DNA from: Amycolatopsis benzoatilytica AK 16/65
Lineage (GTDB): Bacteria > Actinomycetota > Actinomycetes > Mycobacteriales > Pseudonocardiaceae
Direction of reading: 5' to 3'
Length of the DNA: 64,000 nt
Assembly (NCBI RefSeq): GCF_000383915.1
Contig: NZ_KB912942.1
Span: 3,582,929-3,646,928, forward strand
In this document: one piece after another, positions 50,752 to 59,088 of the stretch
Layout: every line of letters begins with the position of its first letter
How positions within the stretch are numbered: position 1 is the first letter of the stretch
The notes under the pieces: model-generated
What the model saw: the letters and a program-made list of their open reading frames with translations, nothing else
Told to the model about the DNA's origin: nothing
Databases searched by the model: none
Program-made: the position numbers and the translations under genes

Positions 50752-51435
50752 ATGTCCGCGCCTGTTCGAGCCGACCCGCAGCCCCGGCCGCCGGGTGGAC
50801 TGTTCCGGTTGCCCGGGGTGTACCGCCCGCAGCACGACACCGCTCTGCTCGCCTCTGTGCTGGCCGAGGACCCGCGCATCGGCCCCGGGCTGCGCTGCGC
50901 GGACCTGGGCACCGGCAGCGGAGCGCTGGCGATCGGGCTGGCGCGGACCGGGGCCGCCGTCGTCGCGACGGACGTTTCGTCGCGGGCACTGGCTTCTGCC
51001 TGGGCGAACGCCGTCGTTCGGGCACTGCGGATCGGCCTCGTCCGGGGCGGGCTCACCGCGGCCGCGGCAGCCGGCCCGTATGACGTCGTCGCGGTAAACC
51101 CGCCCTACGTCCCGTCCCCGGCCCCGGCGGTCCGCTCGACGCGCGCGTGGGACGCCGGGCCGGACGGGCGCGAGCTGATCGACCCGCTGTGTGCTGCCGC
51201 CCCGGCGCTGCTGAACCGCAACGGTGTGCTGTACCTAGTGCAGTCGACGATGTCCGATGTGGACAAAAGCCGGCACGCCTTGGCCGCCGCCGGACTGCGC
51301 AGCAAGGTGGTCGCGCGCGCGGAAGTGCCGTTCGGGCCGGTGGTTTCCGGGCGGCTGCGGTATTTGACCGAGCGCGGATTCGTACGGCCCGGGGACCGCA
51401 CCGAGGAACTGGTGGTGCTGCGTGCCGCGCGATGA
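50752..51435 (+). CDS. HemK2/MTQ2-family class I methyltransferase
   Basis: The 227-residue protein has the SAM-binding loop CADLGTGSGALAIG (about 49-62), TDVSSRAL after strand 2, and the N-methylating motif NPPY at 116-119. The pattern is that of HemK2/MTQ2 proteins, which methylate glutamine in release factors in other domains of life; the bacterial substrate is unknown. The CDGSH gene begins inside its last codons (14-base overlap), so the two are cotranslated. Confidence 0.87.
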   Translation: MSAPVRADPQPRPPGGLFRLPGVYRPQHDTALLASVLAEDPRIGPGLRCADLGTGSGALAIGLARTGAAVVATDVSSRALASAWANAVVRALRIGLVRGGLTAAAAAGPYDVVAVNPPYVPSPAPAVRSTRAWDAGPDGRELIDPLCAAAPALLNRNGVLYLVQSTMSDVDKSRHALAAAGLRSKVVARAEVPFGPVVSGRLRYLTERGFVRPGDRTEELVVLRAAR

Positions 51436-51625
51436 ACGGCGGGTCCGGATCGTGCCGGACGGGCCGATTCTGGTGGAGGGTCCGGTGGCGGTGTCCACTC
51501 CGGACGGCCGCACCGTGCGGTCGGACCGGTTCGTCGTCGCGGTGTGCGCGTGCCGGCGCAGCAAGCGGTACCCGTGGTGCGACACGAGCCACCGCAAGCG
51601 CGTCCGCGGTCAGGGCAGCGGCTGA
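51422..51625 (+). CDS. CDGSH iron-sulfur domain protein
   Basis: This 67-residue protein carries one complete CDGSH-type motif: Cys42, Cys44, Cys53 and His57 in CACRRSKRYPWCDTSH, with the family spacing and the conserved Ser47, Pro51 and Asp54. It would hold a redox-active, labile [2Fe-2S] cluster. GTG 51422 lies inside the methyltransferase gene. Its 3' end overlaps the 3' end of the convergent iron-enzyme gene by 16 bases, so the two antisense transcripts pair. Confidence 0.88.
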   Translation: MPRDERRVRIVPDGPILVEGPVAVSTPDGRTVRSDRFVVAVCACRRSKRYPWCDTSHRKRVRGQGSG

Positions 51626-52590
51626 CGCAGCGACGAACGCCCGTCCTGCCAGCAGCTGGCCAAATGCTCGTCCAGGTATTCTTCGAGCAACCCGGTCGCC
51701 TGGATCCCGAACACGACGTCCGCCGCCAGCTCCGGTTCCGCGGCCAGCAGGCCGCCCGCGACGTCATGCCGCATGACCTGTTCGTGCACGGCGTCCGCCT
51801 CGATGTGTTCGGTGTAGAAGAACCGGCAGGCGTCCGGAGCTCCGAGCCGGCGCAGGATCCGGTCCATCCGTCGCGCGGCCGGGGCGGTGGTGATTTCGGC
51901 CGCGGCGAAATGCCCGACCAACGCGCCGCGCAACGCCCGGTGCAGACCGAACATCGACATCATGTTCACCAACGCCAGCATCGGTCCCGGCACGTGCTCC
52001 AGCAGCGCGAGATAGCCGTTCGGCAGACCGGCCGCGGCGAGCAGGTCCGCGAACAGCGCGGCGTGGACCCGATCCGCGTGCCCGCCGCCGAATTCGTCGA
52101 ACTCGACGGCCACCAGTCCCGCCTTCGCCGGCCCGGACAGCCGCGGGATGGCCCAGGCGTGCGGATCGGCCTCTTTCAGGTGATAGACCGAGCGGTGCGC
52201 GAACAGTTCCCGCACGTGCCACCACTGCCCCTCTGCCACCAGGAACCCGATTGCTCCCGCGGCACCGGTTTCGGTGAGCAGCGCGTCGAATTCGGCCTCG
52301 ACGTCGGTGCCGCCGGGAAGACTGTCGCGCAACCCGGACTCGAACCGAGACTCGAGCAAAGCCCGGACAGCCAGCAGCTTCGGGTCCCATTCCTGCTCCG
52401 CGGCGACCCCGGGCAAACCTCGATAGTGCAGCTCGTAGCACAGGTGCAGCGCGAGATGGAGGTCGTCGCCGAACGGGTCGGCGGCGTCGAGCCCCGGCGC
52501 GGCGGGGGCGGCCGAGCCGCGCAATGCTCCCAGGATGGCCGCGGACACCGGACCGCGCGCGCCGGGCAGTGCGGTGAGGGAGGTCGTCAT
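51610..52590 (-). CDS. Iron-containing redox enzyme, heme-oxygenase-like diiron family
   Basis: The 326-residue all-helical protein resembles the heme-oxygenase-like diiron oxidases/oxygenases (UndA, BesC and SznF relatives). Likely metal-ligand segments are YELHYRG (Glu53), VEFDEFGGGHADRVH (Glu163/Glu166 and His176), and TEHIEADAVHEQ near the C-terminus. Such enzymes use O2 to cut C-C or N-hydroxylate small molecules, and many assemble iron only transiently. A convergent CDGSH gene could supply iron or electrons. ATG 52590 follows GGAG. Its substrate is unknown. Confidence 0.82.
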   Translation of the reverse strand: MTTSLTALPGARGPVSAAILGALRGSAAPAAPGLDAADPFGDDLHLALHLCYELHYRGLPGVAAEQEWDPKLLAVRALLESRFESGLRDSLPGGTDVEAEFDALLTETGAAGAIGFLVAEGQWWHVRELFAHRSVYHLKEADPHAWAIPRLSGPAKAGLVAVEFDEFGGGHADRVHAALFADLLAAAGLPNGYLALLEHVPGPMLALVNMMSMFGLHRALRGALVGHFAAAEITTAPAARRMDRILRRLGAPDACRFFYTEHIEADAVHEQVMRHDVAGGLLAAEPELAADVVFGIQATGLLEEYLDEHLASCWQDGRSSLRQPLP

Positions 52591-52619
52591 CGGCTCCGGG
52601 TACCCGCCGCGGGCCGCGG

Positions 52620-53714
52620 TCACGCTTCCGAAGGCGCGGCAGTGCGTCTCGCGATCAGCGCCACCGCCCGGTCCAGCCCAGCCCTCCGTTGCGCGACCGA
52701 ACCGGTGCCGTCGCGCAGAATCGCGGACACCAGCCGGTGCGCCAGCTGATAGTCCCCGGACAACCGCAACGCCGGCTCGACGTAGCTGAGCAGGCCGCGG
52801 ACCGTGCGCGCGGCGGGCAACGGCCTGGCATGCACCGGATCGACCAGCGCGCCGGTGACGCCGTGCCGCGCGGCTGCCCACACGGCCGCCGCACCGATCT
52901 GCGGATCCAGCGGATCCGCCGGGACGCCGCGAGCCAGCTCGTCCAGCGCGGTGGCGACGATTGCGCGGGACAGAACCGCCTGGACCAGCGCGCCGTCGAC
53001 GGTCAACGGGACATCGGCGACGCGCAGCTCGACTGTCGGGTACCGGGGCGAAGGCCGGGCGAGCCAGAACGTCTGTTTCCGGTCCACCAACGCGCCGCAC
53101 GTCACCAGCGAATCGACCAGGCGCAGATGCTCGGCGTGCGAGCGGGCAGGCGGGCAGAGCCCGGAGCCCGGAAATCGCGTCTGCTGAGCGGTCCGCCAGC
53201 TGTGCAGGCCGGTGTCGCGGCCCCGGTCGAACGGCGAGTTCGCCGACAGCGCGAGCAGCGCCGGCAGCCACCGGGCGAGGCGGTTCACCACGGCGATCGC
53301 GGTGTCCGGGTCCGGGACCCCCACGTGCACATGACAACCGCACGCCTCGTAGTCGGCGACCAGACCTCGGTAGTGCTCGTCGATCCGGGCGTACCGGTCC
53401 GGTGGTCGCGGTTCGGCGGCCGCGAGGAGCGCGCCGACCGGGCTTCCGGTCGCCAGCAACGCGCACCCCGCGCTCGCCGCGGCGGAGGAGAGCGCTTGTC
53501 GTCCGCGCGTCAACTGGTCGCGTACCTCGGCCCACCGCGTGCACACCCCGGTGGCATGTTCCACCTGCGTCGCACGCAGCTCGCGATGCACCGCCGCTCC
53601 GTCCGCGAGCGGCCCCGTCGCGGCCAGCACTTCGGCTACGACCGGCATCGGACGCCCGCTGTCCGGGTCGGCGAGCAGGAACTCTTCCTCGACCCCGACC
53701 GTCAGCGACTCCAT
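52620..53714 (-). CDS. Glutamate-cysteine ligase family 2 / carboxylate-amine ligase
   Basis: The 364-residue protein has the GCS2/YbdK pattern: SLTVGVEEEFLLADPDSGRP at the start, RELRATQVEHATGVC, GCHVHVGVPDPDTAI and a C-terminal TVELRVADVPLTVDG. Members join glutamate to an amine, e.g. cysteine. Actinobacteria make mycothiol instead of glutathione, so this copy may belong to ergothioneine-type thiol or another gamma-glutamyl product. It starts 108 bp from a divergent DMT transporter and lies 29 bp upstream of the iron enzyme, in the same direction. It is probably cotranscribed with it. Confidence 0.88.
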   Translation of the reverse strand: MESLTVGVEEEFLLADPDSGRPMPVVAEVLAATGPLADGAAVHRELRATQVEHATGVCTRWAEVRDQLTRGRQALSSAAASAGCALLATGSPVGALLAAAEPRPPDRYARIDEHYRGLVADYEACGCHVHVGVPDPDTAIAVVNRLARWLPALLALSANSPFDRGRDTGLHSWRTAQQTRFPGSGLCPPARSHAEHLRLVDSLVTCGALVDRKQTFWLARPSPRYPTVELRVADVPLTVDGALVQAVLSRAIVATALDELARGVPADPLDPQIGAAAVWAAARHGVTGALVDPVHARPLPAARTVRGLLSYVEPALRLSGDYQLAHRLVSAILRDGTGSVAQRRAGLDRAVALIARRTAAPSEA

Positions 53715-53822
53715 CGGCACCTCCCCGGACCGGTTACCCGCGGCCTGGGCAGGCAATCCTGAGCTGGGACGGGTAGCCAGCCGGGCAGCGGGTAGCCGTG
53801 CAGCCATGAACAGGAACAGGCA

Positions 53823-54698
53823 GTGACGTCGTCGTGGGTGGCGGTGCCGGCCGCGGTCGCCGGGGCATTCGCCTTCGGCACGACCGGCGCGCTGCAGCAC
53901 CGCAGCGCCCGCCGGACCCGAGGAGCCGGCGCGGTACGGCTGAGCATCCTCCGATCGCTCGCGGCACAGCCGCTCTGGCTGGCGTCGCTGGCCGCCAACG
54001 CGGCGGGCGTCGTGCTGCAGTGGGTCGCGTTGAGCACCGGACCGCTCGTGCTCGTCCAGCCGGTGCTGGCCGTCGGCCTGGTTTTCGCGGTGCTCGTGAG
54101 TTCCGCCCTGGCGAGACAGCGCCCGGACCGGGTGGTGCTGGCCGGGGCGGCGCTGACCACTGCCGGAGTCGCCGTCTTCCTCTTGCTGGCCCGCCCGCAG
54201 CCCGGGCACGGCAAGCCGGCTTTCCCGGCAATCCTGCCGTCCGCGACGGTGCTCGCCGCGATTCTCGCCGCCTGCCTCGTGGCAGCGCTCTGGCGATCCG
54301 GCCAGCCACGCGCGCTCGCCCTCGGAATCGCGACCGGCGTCCTCTTCGGGACAACCGCATGCCTGGCCAAGCTCACGGCCGCCGACTTCGCGCACGGCCC
54401 GGTCGCGGCGCTGTCGGATTGGCCGCTCTATGCCGTCGCCGGATGCGGGATCGCGGGCTTCGTCCTGAGCCAGAACGCGTTCCGGGCCGGGGTCGCGATG
54501 GCTCCCGCGCTCGCGCTGATGCTGGCGCTCGATCCGGTGGTCAGCCTGTTCCTGGGCGCACGGTGGCTGGAGGAGCAGATCTCCCACAACGCCGCCGCTG
54601 TCGCCGGCGAAGCGACCGCGCTCGTCGCGCTCGTCGCCGGCATCGTCGTGCTGAGCACCCGGGCGCCGCAAGCGGCTCGCGCGAGCGGCCAGCCGTGA
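53823..54698 (+). CDS. DMT-superfamily transporter
   Basis: The 291-residue protein has about nine or ten hydrophobic segments with the drug/metabolite-transporter layout: VAGAFAFGTTGALQHRSAR at the start and LQWVALSTGPLVLVQPVLAVG, the region shared with magnesium/NIPA-like and EamA proteins. Its substrate is unknown. GTG 53823 was used. Its stop overlaps the GTG of the STAS gene (GTGA), so the two are coupled. It diverges from the ligase gene. Confidence 0.85.
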   Translation: MTSSWVAVPAAVAGAFAFGTTGALQHRSARRTRGAGAVRLSILRSLAAQPLWLASLAANAAGVVLQWVALSTGPLVLVQPVLAVGLVFAVLVSSALARQRPDRVVLAGAALTTAGVAVFLLLARPQPGHGKPAFPAILPSATVLAAILAACLVAALWRSGQPRALALGIATGVLFGTTACLAKLTAADFAHGPVAALSDWPLYAVAGCGIAGFVLSQNAFRAGVAMAPALALMLALDPVVSLFLGARWLEEQISHNAAAVAGEATALVALVAGIVVLSTRAPQAARASGQP

Positions 54699-55016
54699 AG
54701 CGGTCGGGAAAAACCGGCACGGTGCAGGTCGTCCGGATCAGCGGGCCGCTCGGCATCCTCGCCGGATTCCGGCTGGCCGCCGCGGTGGCGAACGCACAAG
54801 GCGACCCCCGGATCCTGGTCATGGTCCTCGATCTGGCCGAGGTTCCCGGTCTGGACGCGACCGGCCTGCGCATCGTCCGCGCCGTGAACGGAGCCTGCGG
54901 AGCGGCGCCCGCCCTGCGCATCCTCGCGTCCGCCCCGGTCGAGCACGCGCTTGCCGGGGGAAGGGCTCGACTACCTGCTCGCCAGCGGCGCCGAGGTCCG
55001 GCGGCTCCTCGCCTGA
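54695..55016 (+). pseudogene. STAS-domain protein, frameshifted at a G-run
   Basis: From GTG 54695 the frame reads a STAS (anti-sigma antagonist-like) domain: RISGPLGILAGFRLAAAV and VLDLAEVPGLDATGLRIVRA. At the GGGGG run 54956-54960 it leaves the homology. Removing one G gives EGLDYLLASGAEVRRLLA and a stop at 55014-55016, the normal STAS end. As written the frame runs on to 55144 with Arg/Pro-rich noise over the next gene's start. Either a real one-base insertion, a phase-variable homopolymer or a sequencing error. Confidence 0.7.
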
Positions 55017-55083
55017 GCCCGGGTTTCCCCTTCCCGCTACGGGGTATCCGGCCGGTCCGACGCTCTCCTGGAAAGGCACGGAC

Positions 55084-55248
55084 ATGGGCCTTCTTGTCGC
55101 ACTGCTCGTCATCTGGGTCGCGCTCGCCGTCATCGACATCGTGATCAAGGGACTGTTCTGGCTGATCGTCGTCGGCGCCGTGCTGTTCCTCGCTACGGCG
55201 GTGATCGGCTTCGTGAAGCGGGAGGCGCTGGGGCGGCGGCGCGGGTAG
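55084..55248 (+). CDS. Small hydrophobic membrane protein (54 residues)
   Basis: ATG 55084 begins MGLLVALLVIWVALAVIDIV, followed by a second hydrophobic stretch (GLFWLIVVGAVLFLATAVIG) and a basic tail. GGAAAGG lies upstream at good distance. It is probably a two-segment or hairpin inner-membrane peptide. Similar tiny hydrophobic proteins are common in actinomycete stress clusters. Role unknown. Confidence 0.65.
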   Translation: MGLLVALLVIWVALAVIDIVIKGLFWLIVVGAVLFLATAVIGFVKREALGRRRG

Positions 55249-55258
55249 ATTCGCGGGC

Positions 55259-56080
55259 ATGGAGCACGGTGGGCCGAGCCGGACCGCACTCGTCACCGCG
55301 TGGGCCCGCGCCGTCCACCAGGTCGCCGACCAGCCGCGAATCCTCACCGACCCGCTCGTGGCACGTTTGGTCGGCAGCGAAGCCGGTGCGCCCGGAATCG
55401 ACCGGCCGCGCCGGCTGTTCTTCGCCGCACGCGCTCGCTTCGCCGAGGACCGGGTGGCCCACGCTGTCGCGGACGGCGTCCGGCAGGCGGTGTTCCTCGG
55501 CGCGGGACTGGACACCTTCGGCTGCCGCAACCCGTACCCGGATCTGCGGGTGTTCGAGGTCGACCATCCAGCGACCCAGGAATGGAAACGCGAACGCCTC
55601 GCTTTGGCCGGGATCGACTGCCCTGCGACGGCGACCTTCGTGCCGCTCGACTTCGAAACCGGAACGCTCGCGGCGGCGCTGGCAGCGGCCGGGTTCCAGC
55701 GCAGCGAACCGGCCGTTTTCGTCTGGCTCGGCGTCGTTTTCTACCTGACCCCGGCAGCCGCCCGGGCCACCCTCGACTACATCGCCGGCCAGGCTCGCCC
55801 CGCCGAGGTGGTCTTCGACTACTTGCAGCCCGCGGACAACGACGAGGAACGCGCGCACCTGCGGCAGCGGGCCGACCGGCTCGCCGCCGAGGGCGAGCCG
55901 CTGCGCAGCTTCTTCGCCCCGGACGAAATCGCCGCGCAGCTTCGCGCGCTCGGTTTCGCCGAGATCGACGACTACCCCGCCGCGGACCTCGTCGCCGGGT
56001 ATCTCGACGGCCAGCCCGGGTTCGAGGACGAACCGTCCCGCGCGCTGCGCGCGAGCCGCGTCCTGCGTGCCCGCCGCTGA
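55259..56080 (+). CDS. SAM-dependent methyltransferase (TIGR00027/LCMT-like)
   Basis: The 273-residue protein has the leucine-carboxyl-methyltransferase-like fold of the large actinobacterial TIGR00027 family: SRTALVTAWARAVHQV at the start, AVFLGAGLDTFGCR for SAM binding, VFEVDHPATQEWKR, and VFVWLGVVFYLTPAA. Natural substrates are mostly unknown; some members act on carboxyl or hydroxyl groups of small molecules. It begins 10 bp after the small membrane gene. Confidence 0.88.
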   Translation: MEHGGPSRTALVTAWARAVHQVADQPRILTDPLVARLVGSEAGAPGIDRPRRLFFAARARFAEDRVAHAVADGVRQAVFLGAGLDTFGCRNPYPDLRVFEVDHPATQEWKRERLALAGIDCPATATFVPLDFETGTLAAALAAAGFQRSEPAVFVWLGVVFYLTPAAARATLDYIAGQARPAEVVFDYLQPADNDEERAHLRQRADRLAAEGEPLRSFFAPDEIAAQLRALGFAEIDDYPAADLVAGYLDGQPGFEDEPSRALRASRVLRARR

Positions 56081-56314
56081 CCGCCCGGAACGCGGCTTTT
56101 TGGCAGCCCCGCGCTGGGGTCGGTTCGCCGGACACGATCAGGTCCGACGGTTGAGTGCCGGGCCTGCCGGGAAACCGCCGAGGGCACGGTCCGCGACGAG
56201 TCCTGCACCCGGAGCCCCGGCACGCGGCTCCGCCCGCCGCCGGGCTCGCCCTGGTGCCCGCGCTCGGCCGGGACGAGCGCTCCGCAGGCGGGCAACGGGA
56301 CAAGAGGTGGCGAG

Positions 56315-57532
56315 ATGGCCGTTCAGGACGGAAACGTTCCAGCCCGCCGGATCGCCGGCGGGCGCCGGCGCCAAAGCCGGGACGCCGCCGAGGGCGTGCC
56401 GTGGGGGCTGCGGGTCGCCGCCGCGGCCGGATGGCGCTTCCTGGTTGTCCTGGTCATGCTCGGGGTGATCGCCTGGGTGCTCGGCTACCTCGCGACCGTC
56501 ACCGTCCCGGTCGGGATCGCCCTGCTGCTGTCGGCGTTGTTCGCGCCGCTGGTGGACCGCCTCGTGCGCTGGCACGTTCCCCGCGCGGTGGCCACGCTCG
56601 TCGCGATCGTCGTCGGGCTGGCCGTTGTCGGCGGAGTCCTCGCCCTGGTGATCACCACGGTCACCGCCAGCCTGCCGCAGCTGCAGAACCAGGTCGGCGC
56701 CAGCCTCGCGAACATCAACGACTGGCTGCAGCACGGTCCGCTGCACCTGTCGCACGCCCAACTCCAGCAACTGCTCGACGAAGCCGTGAAGTCCTTCCAG
56801 GGCAACACCGCCGAACTCACCAGCCGGGCGATCACCACCGCCGCCACCGTCGGCGGGCTCCTGACCGAAATACTGCTGACCCTGTTCGTGCTCGTCTTCT
56901 TCCTCTACAGCGGCGACCAGGTATGGCGGTTCCTCCTGGGCGTCGTGCCCGCCGCCTCCCGCGACAACGTCGATGTGGCCGGGCGGCGCGGCTACGCCTC
57001 GCTGGTCAGCTACGTGCGCGCCACGGCGGCAGTGGCCTGCGTCGACGCGGTCTGCATCGGGATCGGCGTGTGGCTGGTCGGGGTCCCGCTCGCGGTGCCG
57101 CTGGCCGCGCTGATCTTCATCGGCGCGTTCGTGCCGATCCTCGGTGCGGTGGTCACCGGCGCGGTCGCCGTGCTGGTCGCGCTCGTCGCCAACGGTTTCG
57201 TCGCCGCGCTCATCGTGCTCGCCGTCGTCGTCGCGGTGATGCAGCTGGAAAGTCATGTCCTGCAGCCGTTCCTGCTCGGCCGCGCGGTCCGGCTCCACCC
57301 GCTGGCGGTGGTGGTCGGCATCGCGGTGGGCCTGGAGGTCGCGGGCATCGCGGGGGCGCTGCTCGCCGTCCCGATCCTCGCCGTCGCCAAGTCCGCGATC
57401 GGCTCGTTCCTGCGCGACCCGCGACTCGATCCGGTCGAGGTCGACCCGCTGCGCCCGCGCAACGCGCGCGTCGCGACGGATCGGGCCGAGGAGAACGACG
57501 AGCCTGGCGAGCCCCCGCCGGACCGCGTTTGA
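56315..57532 (+). CDS. AI-2E family transporter
   Basis: The 405-residue membrane protein has the AI-2E (PerM/YdiK/TqsA) layout with eight segments in two groups: VTVPVGIALLLSALFAPLVDRL, a periplasmic-size middle loop, and the C-terminal QLESHVLQPFLLGRAV. Members export small molecules or Na+/H+; an AI-2 role is not implied. ATG 56315 has a GAGGTGGCGAG-type site. It is 27 bp before topoisomerase IB and probably cotranscribed. Confidence 0.9.
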   Translation: MAVQDGNVPARRIAGGRRRQSRDAAEGVPWGLRVAAAAGWRFLVVLVMLGVIAWVLGYLATVTVPVGIALLLSALFAPLVDRLVRWHVPRAVATLVAIVVGLAVVGGVLALVITTVTASLPQLQNQVGASLANINDWLQHGPLHLSHAQLQQLLDEAVKSFQGNTAELTSRAITTAATVGGLLTEILLTLFVLVFFLYSGDQVWRFLLGVVPAASRDNVDVAGRRGYASLVSYVRATAAVACVDAVCIGIGVWLVGVPLAVPLAALIFIGAFVPILGAVVTGAVAVLVALVANGFVAALIVLAVVVAVMQLESHVLQPFLLGRAVRLHPLAVVVGIAVGLEVAGIAGALLAVPILAVAKSAIGSFLRDPRLDPVEVDPLRPRNARVATDRAEENDEPGEPPPDRV

Positions 57533-57559
57533 ACCGGCCTGGCGCGGGCACTCTCGGCT

Positions 57560-58579
57560 ATGCGGTTGCGGCGAAGCGACCCGTCCACCCCCGGTCTCAA
57601 GCGCCGGCGCCGGGGACGGGGTTTCCGTTATCTCGCACCGGACGGCTCACCCGTGACCGACCCGGACACTCTCGAGCGCATCGAGCGGCTCGTCATCCCG
57701 CCTGCCTGGCGCCGGGTGTGGATCTGCCCGCACGGCACCGGCCACATCCAGGCGGTCGGGGTCGACGACGCGGGCCGCCGCCAGTACCTCTACCACCCCG
57801 AATGGCGCCGGGCGCGAGACGAGGAGAAGCACGACCGGGTGCTCGCGCTGGCCGGCAGGCTCCCCGGCGTCCGCGACGCGATCCGGAGCGACCTGCGGCG
57901 ACCGCACCTGGACCGGCTCCGGGTGTCCGCTGCCGCGCTGCGGATGATCGACCGGGGCGTGTTCCGCAGCGGCGGCGAGGAATACACCGAAACGAACGGC
58001 TCTCGCGGCGCCATGACGCTGCTCCGCGAACATGTCCGGATTTCCGGCGAGGAGCTCTCTTTCCGCTACCCGGCCAAAAGCGGACTGGTCCGGACGCTGA
58101 GCATGCGCGATCGCGAACTCGCGACCGTGCTCGGCTCGCTTCGCCGGTGCCGTACCGGCACCTCGCGCTTGTTCGCCTACCGCACCGCCGAGGGCTGGCG
58201 CCAGCTGCACGCCGACGAGGTCAACGAGCGTTTCAAAGAGCTCGCCGGCGACGAGTTCACCGTCAAGGACCTGCGCACCTGGAACGCCACGGTGCTCGCC
58301 GCGGTCGCTCTCGCCGTCCGCGAAGTGCCTGCGTCGCAACGAGGACGGGCCCGGGCCGCCGCGGCGGCAATGAAGGAGGTCGCAGAGGAACTCGGCAACA
58401 CTCCCGCCGTCGCGCGACGCTCCTACGTCGATCCGCGCGTCCTGCGGGAGTACGAAAGCCACCGCACCATCTACCGCACGGTGCGCAGGGCGGACTCCGA
58501 TGCGGTCGCCGACGACGTGCTGCGCGAGCGGATCGAGAAAGCGGTGATCCGCTTGCTGCGGCGGTCTTCCCGCCGGTGA
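57560..58579 (+). CDS. DNA topoisomerase IB
   Basis: The 339-residue protein is a bacterial/poxvirus-type topoisomerase IB. It relaxes supercoils by a 3'-phosphotyrosine nick. The N-terminal DNA-clamp domain has IPPAWRRVWICPHGTGHIQA; the catalytic domain has LFAYRTAEGWR, FTVKDLRTWNATVL with an active-site Arg, and the candidate nucleophile Tyr in ARRSYVDPRV. It is common in stress-linked accessory blocks of actinomycetes. It converges on hsp20, with a strong hairpin between. Confidence 0.92.
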   Translation: MRLRRSDPSTPGLKRRRRGRGFRYLAPDGSPVTDPDTLERIERLVIPPAWRRVWICPHGTGHIQAVGVDDAGRRQYLYHPEWRRARDEEKHDRVLALAGRLPGVRDAIRSDLRRPHLDRLRVSAAALRMIDRGVFRSGGEEYTETNGSRGAMTLLREHVRISGEELSFRYPAKSGLVRTLSMRDRELATVLGSLRRCRTGTSRLFAYRTAEGWRQLHADEVNERFKELAGDEFTVKDLRTWNATVLAAVALAVREVPASQRGRARAAAAAMKEVAEELGNTPAVARRSYVDPRVLREYESHRTIYRTVRRADSDAVADDVLRERIEKAVIRLLRRSSRR

Positions 58580-58613
58580 CTGGACAGGTTCCGGATGCTT
58601 TCCTCGTGCTGTC

Positions 58614-58646
58614 CTCGCCGGCGGAGGCCAGGCCTCCGCCGGCGAG
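58614..58646. terminator. Bidirectional terminator hairpin
   Basis: A perfect 15-bp inverted repeat (CTCGCCGGCGGAGGC / GCCTCCGCCGGCGAG) with a 3-base loop lies in the 71-bp gap between the convergent topoisomerase and Hsp20 genes. It should stop both transcripts. Confidence 0.85.
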
Positions 58647-58650
58647 CCGG

Positions 58651-59088
58651 TCAGGCGTTGATCTGCCGGGCTTCGCGGTTGCCGCCGACGGCGATCTTGC
58701 GGGGCTTGGCCTGTTCGGCGATCGGCACCCGCAGGGTGAGCACGCCGGCGTCGTACTCGGCCTTGATCCGGTCGGTGTCCAGTGCGTCGCCCAGGAACAG
58801 CTGCCGGGAGAAGACACCTCGCGGCCGCTCGGAGACCTGGACCTCGGCGTCCTCGCTGTACTCCGGCCTGCGTTCGGCCTTCACGGTCAGCACGTTGCGC
58901 TCGACGTCCAGGTCGATCGACTCCGGCGCGACGCCCGGCAGGTCGAACTGCACCACGTAGTCGTTGCCGGACCGGTAGGCGTCCATCGGCATCACCGCCG
59001 GCCGGGTCGCGGTGCCGTTGCCTCCGAAGAACTGCTGGCTCAGCCGATCCAGCTCCCGGAACGGGTCAGTCCGCATCAACATGACCAT
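58651..59088 (-). CDS. Hsp20/alpha-crystallin small heat-shock protein
   Basis: The 145-residue holdase has an N-terminal [16 protein letters not shown] and an alpha-crystallin domain (about 35-135) with [33 protein letters not shown] and [16 protein letters not shown], the usual conserved end. It prevents aggregation of unfolded proteins. ATG 59088 follows GGAGGCGC. No HspR-type CTTGAGT inverted repeat was found upstream; the MerR gene at 59943 may be its regulator. Confidence 0.93.
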   Translation of the reverse strand: MVMLMRTDPFRELDRLSQQFFGGNGTATRPAVMPMDAYRSGNDYVVQFDLPGVAPESIDLDVERNVLTVKAERRPEYSEDAEVQVSERPRGVFSRQLFLGDALDTDRIKAEYDAGVLTLRVPIAEQAKPRKIAVGGNREARQINA

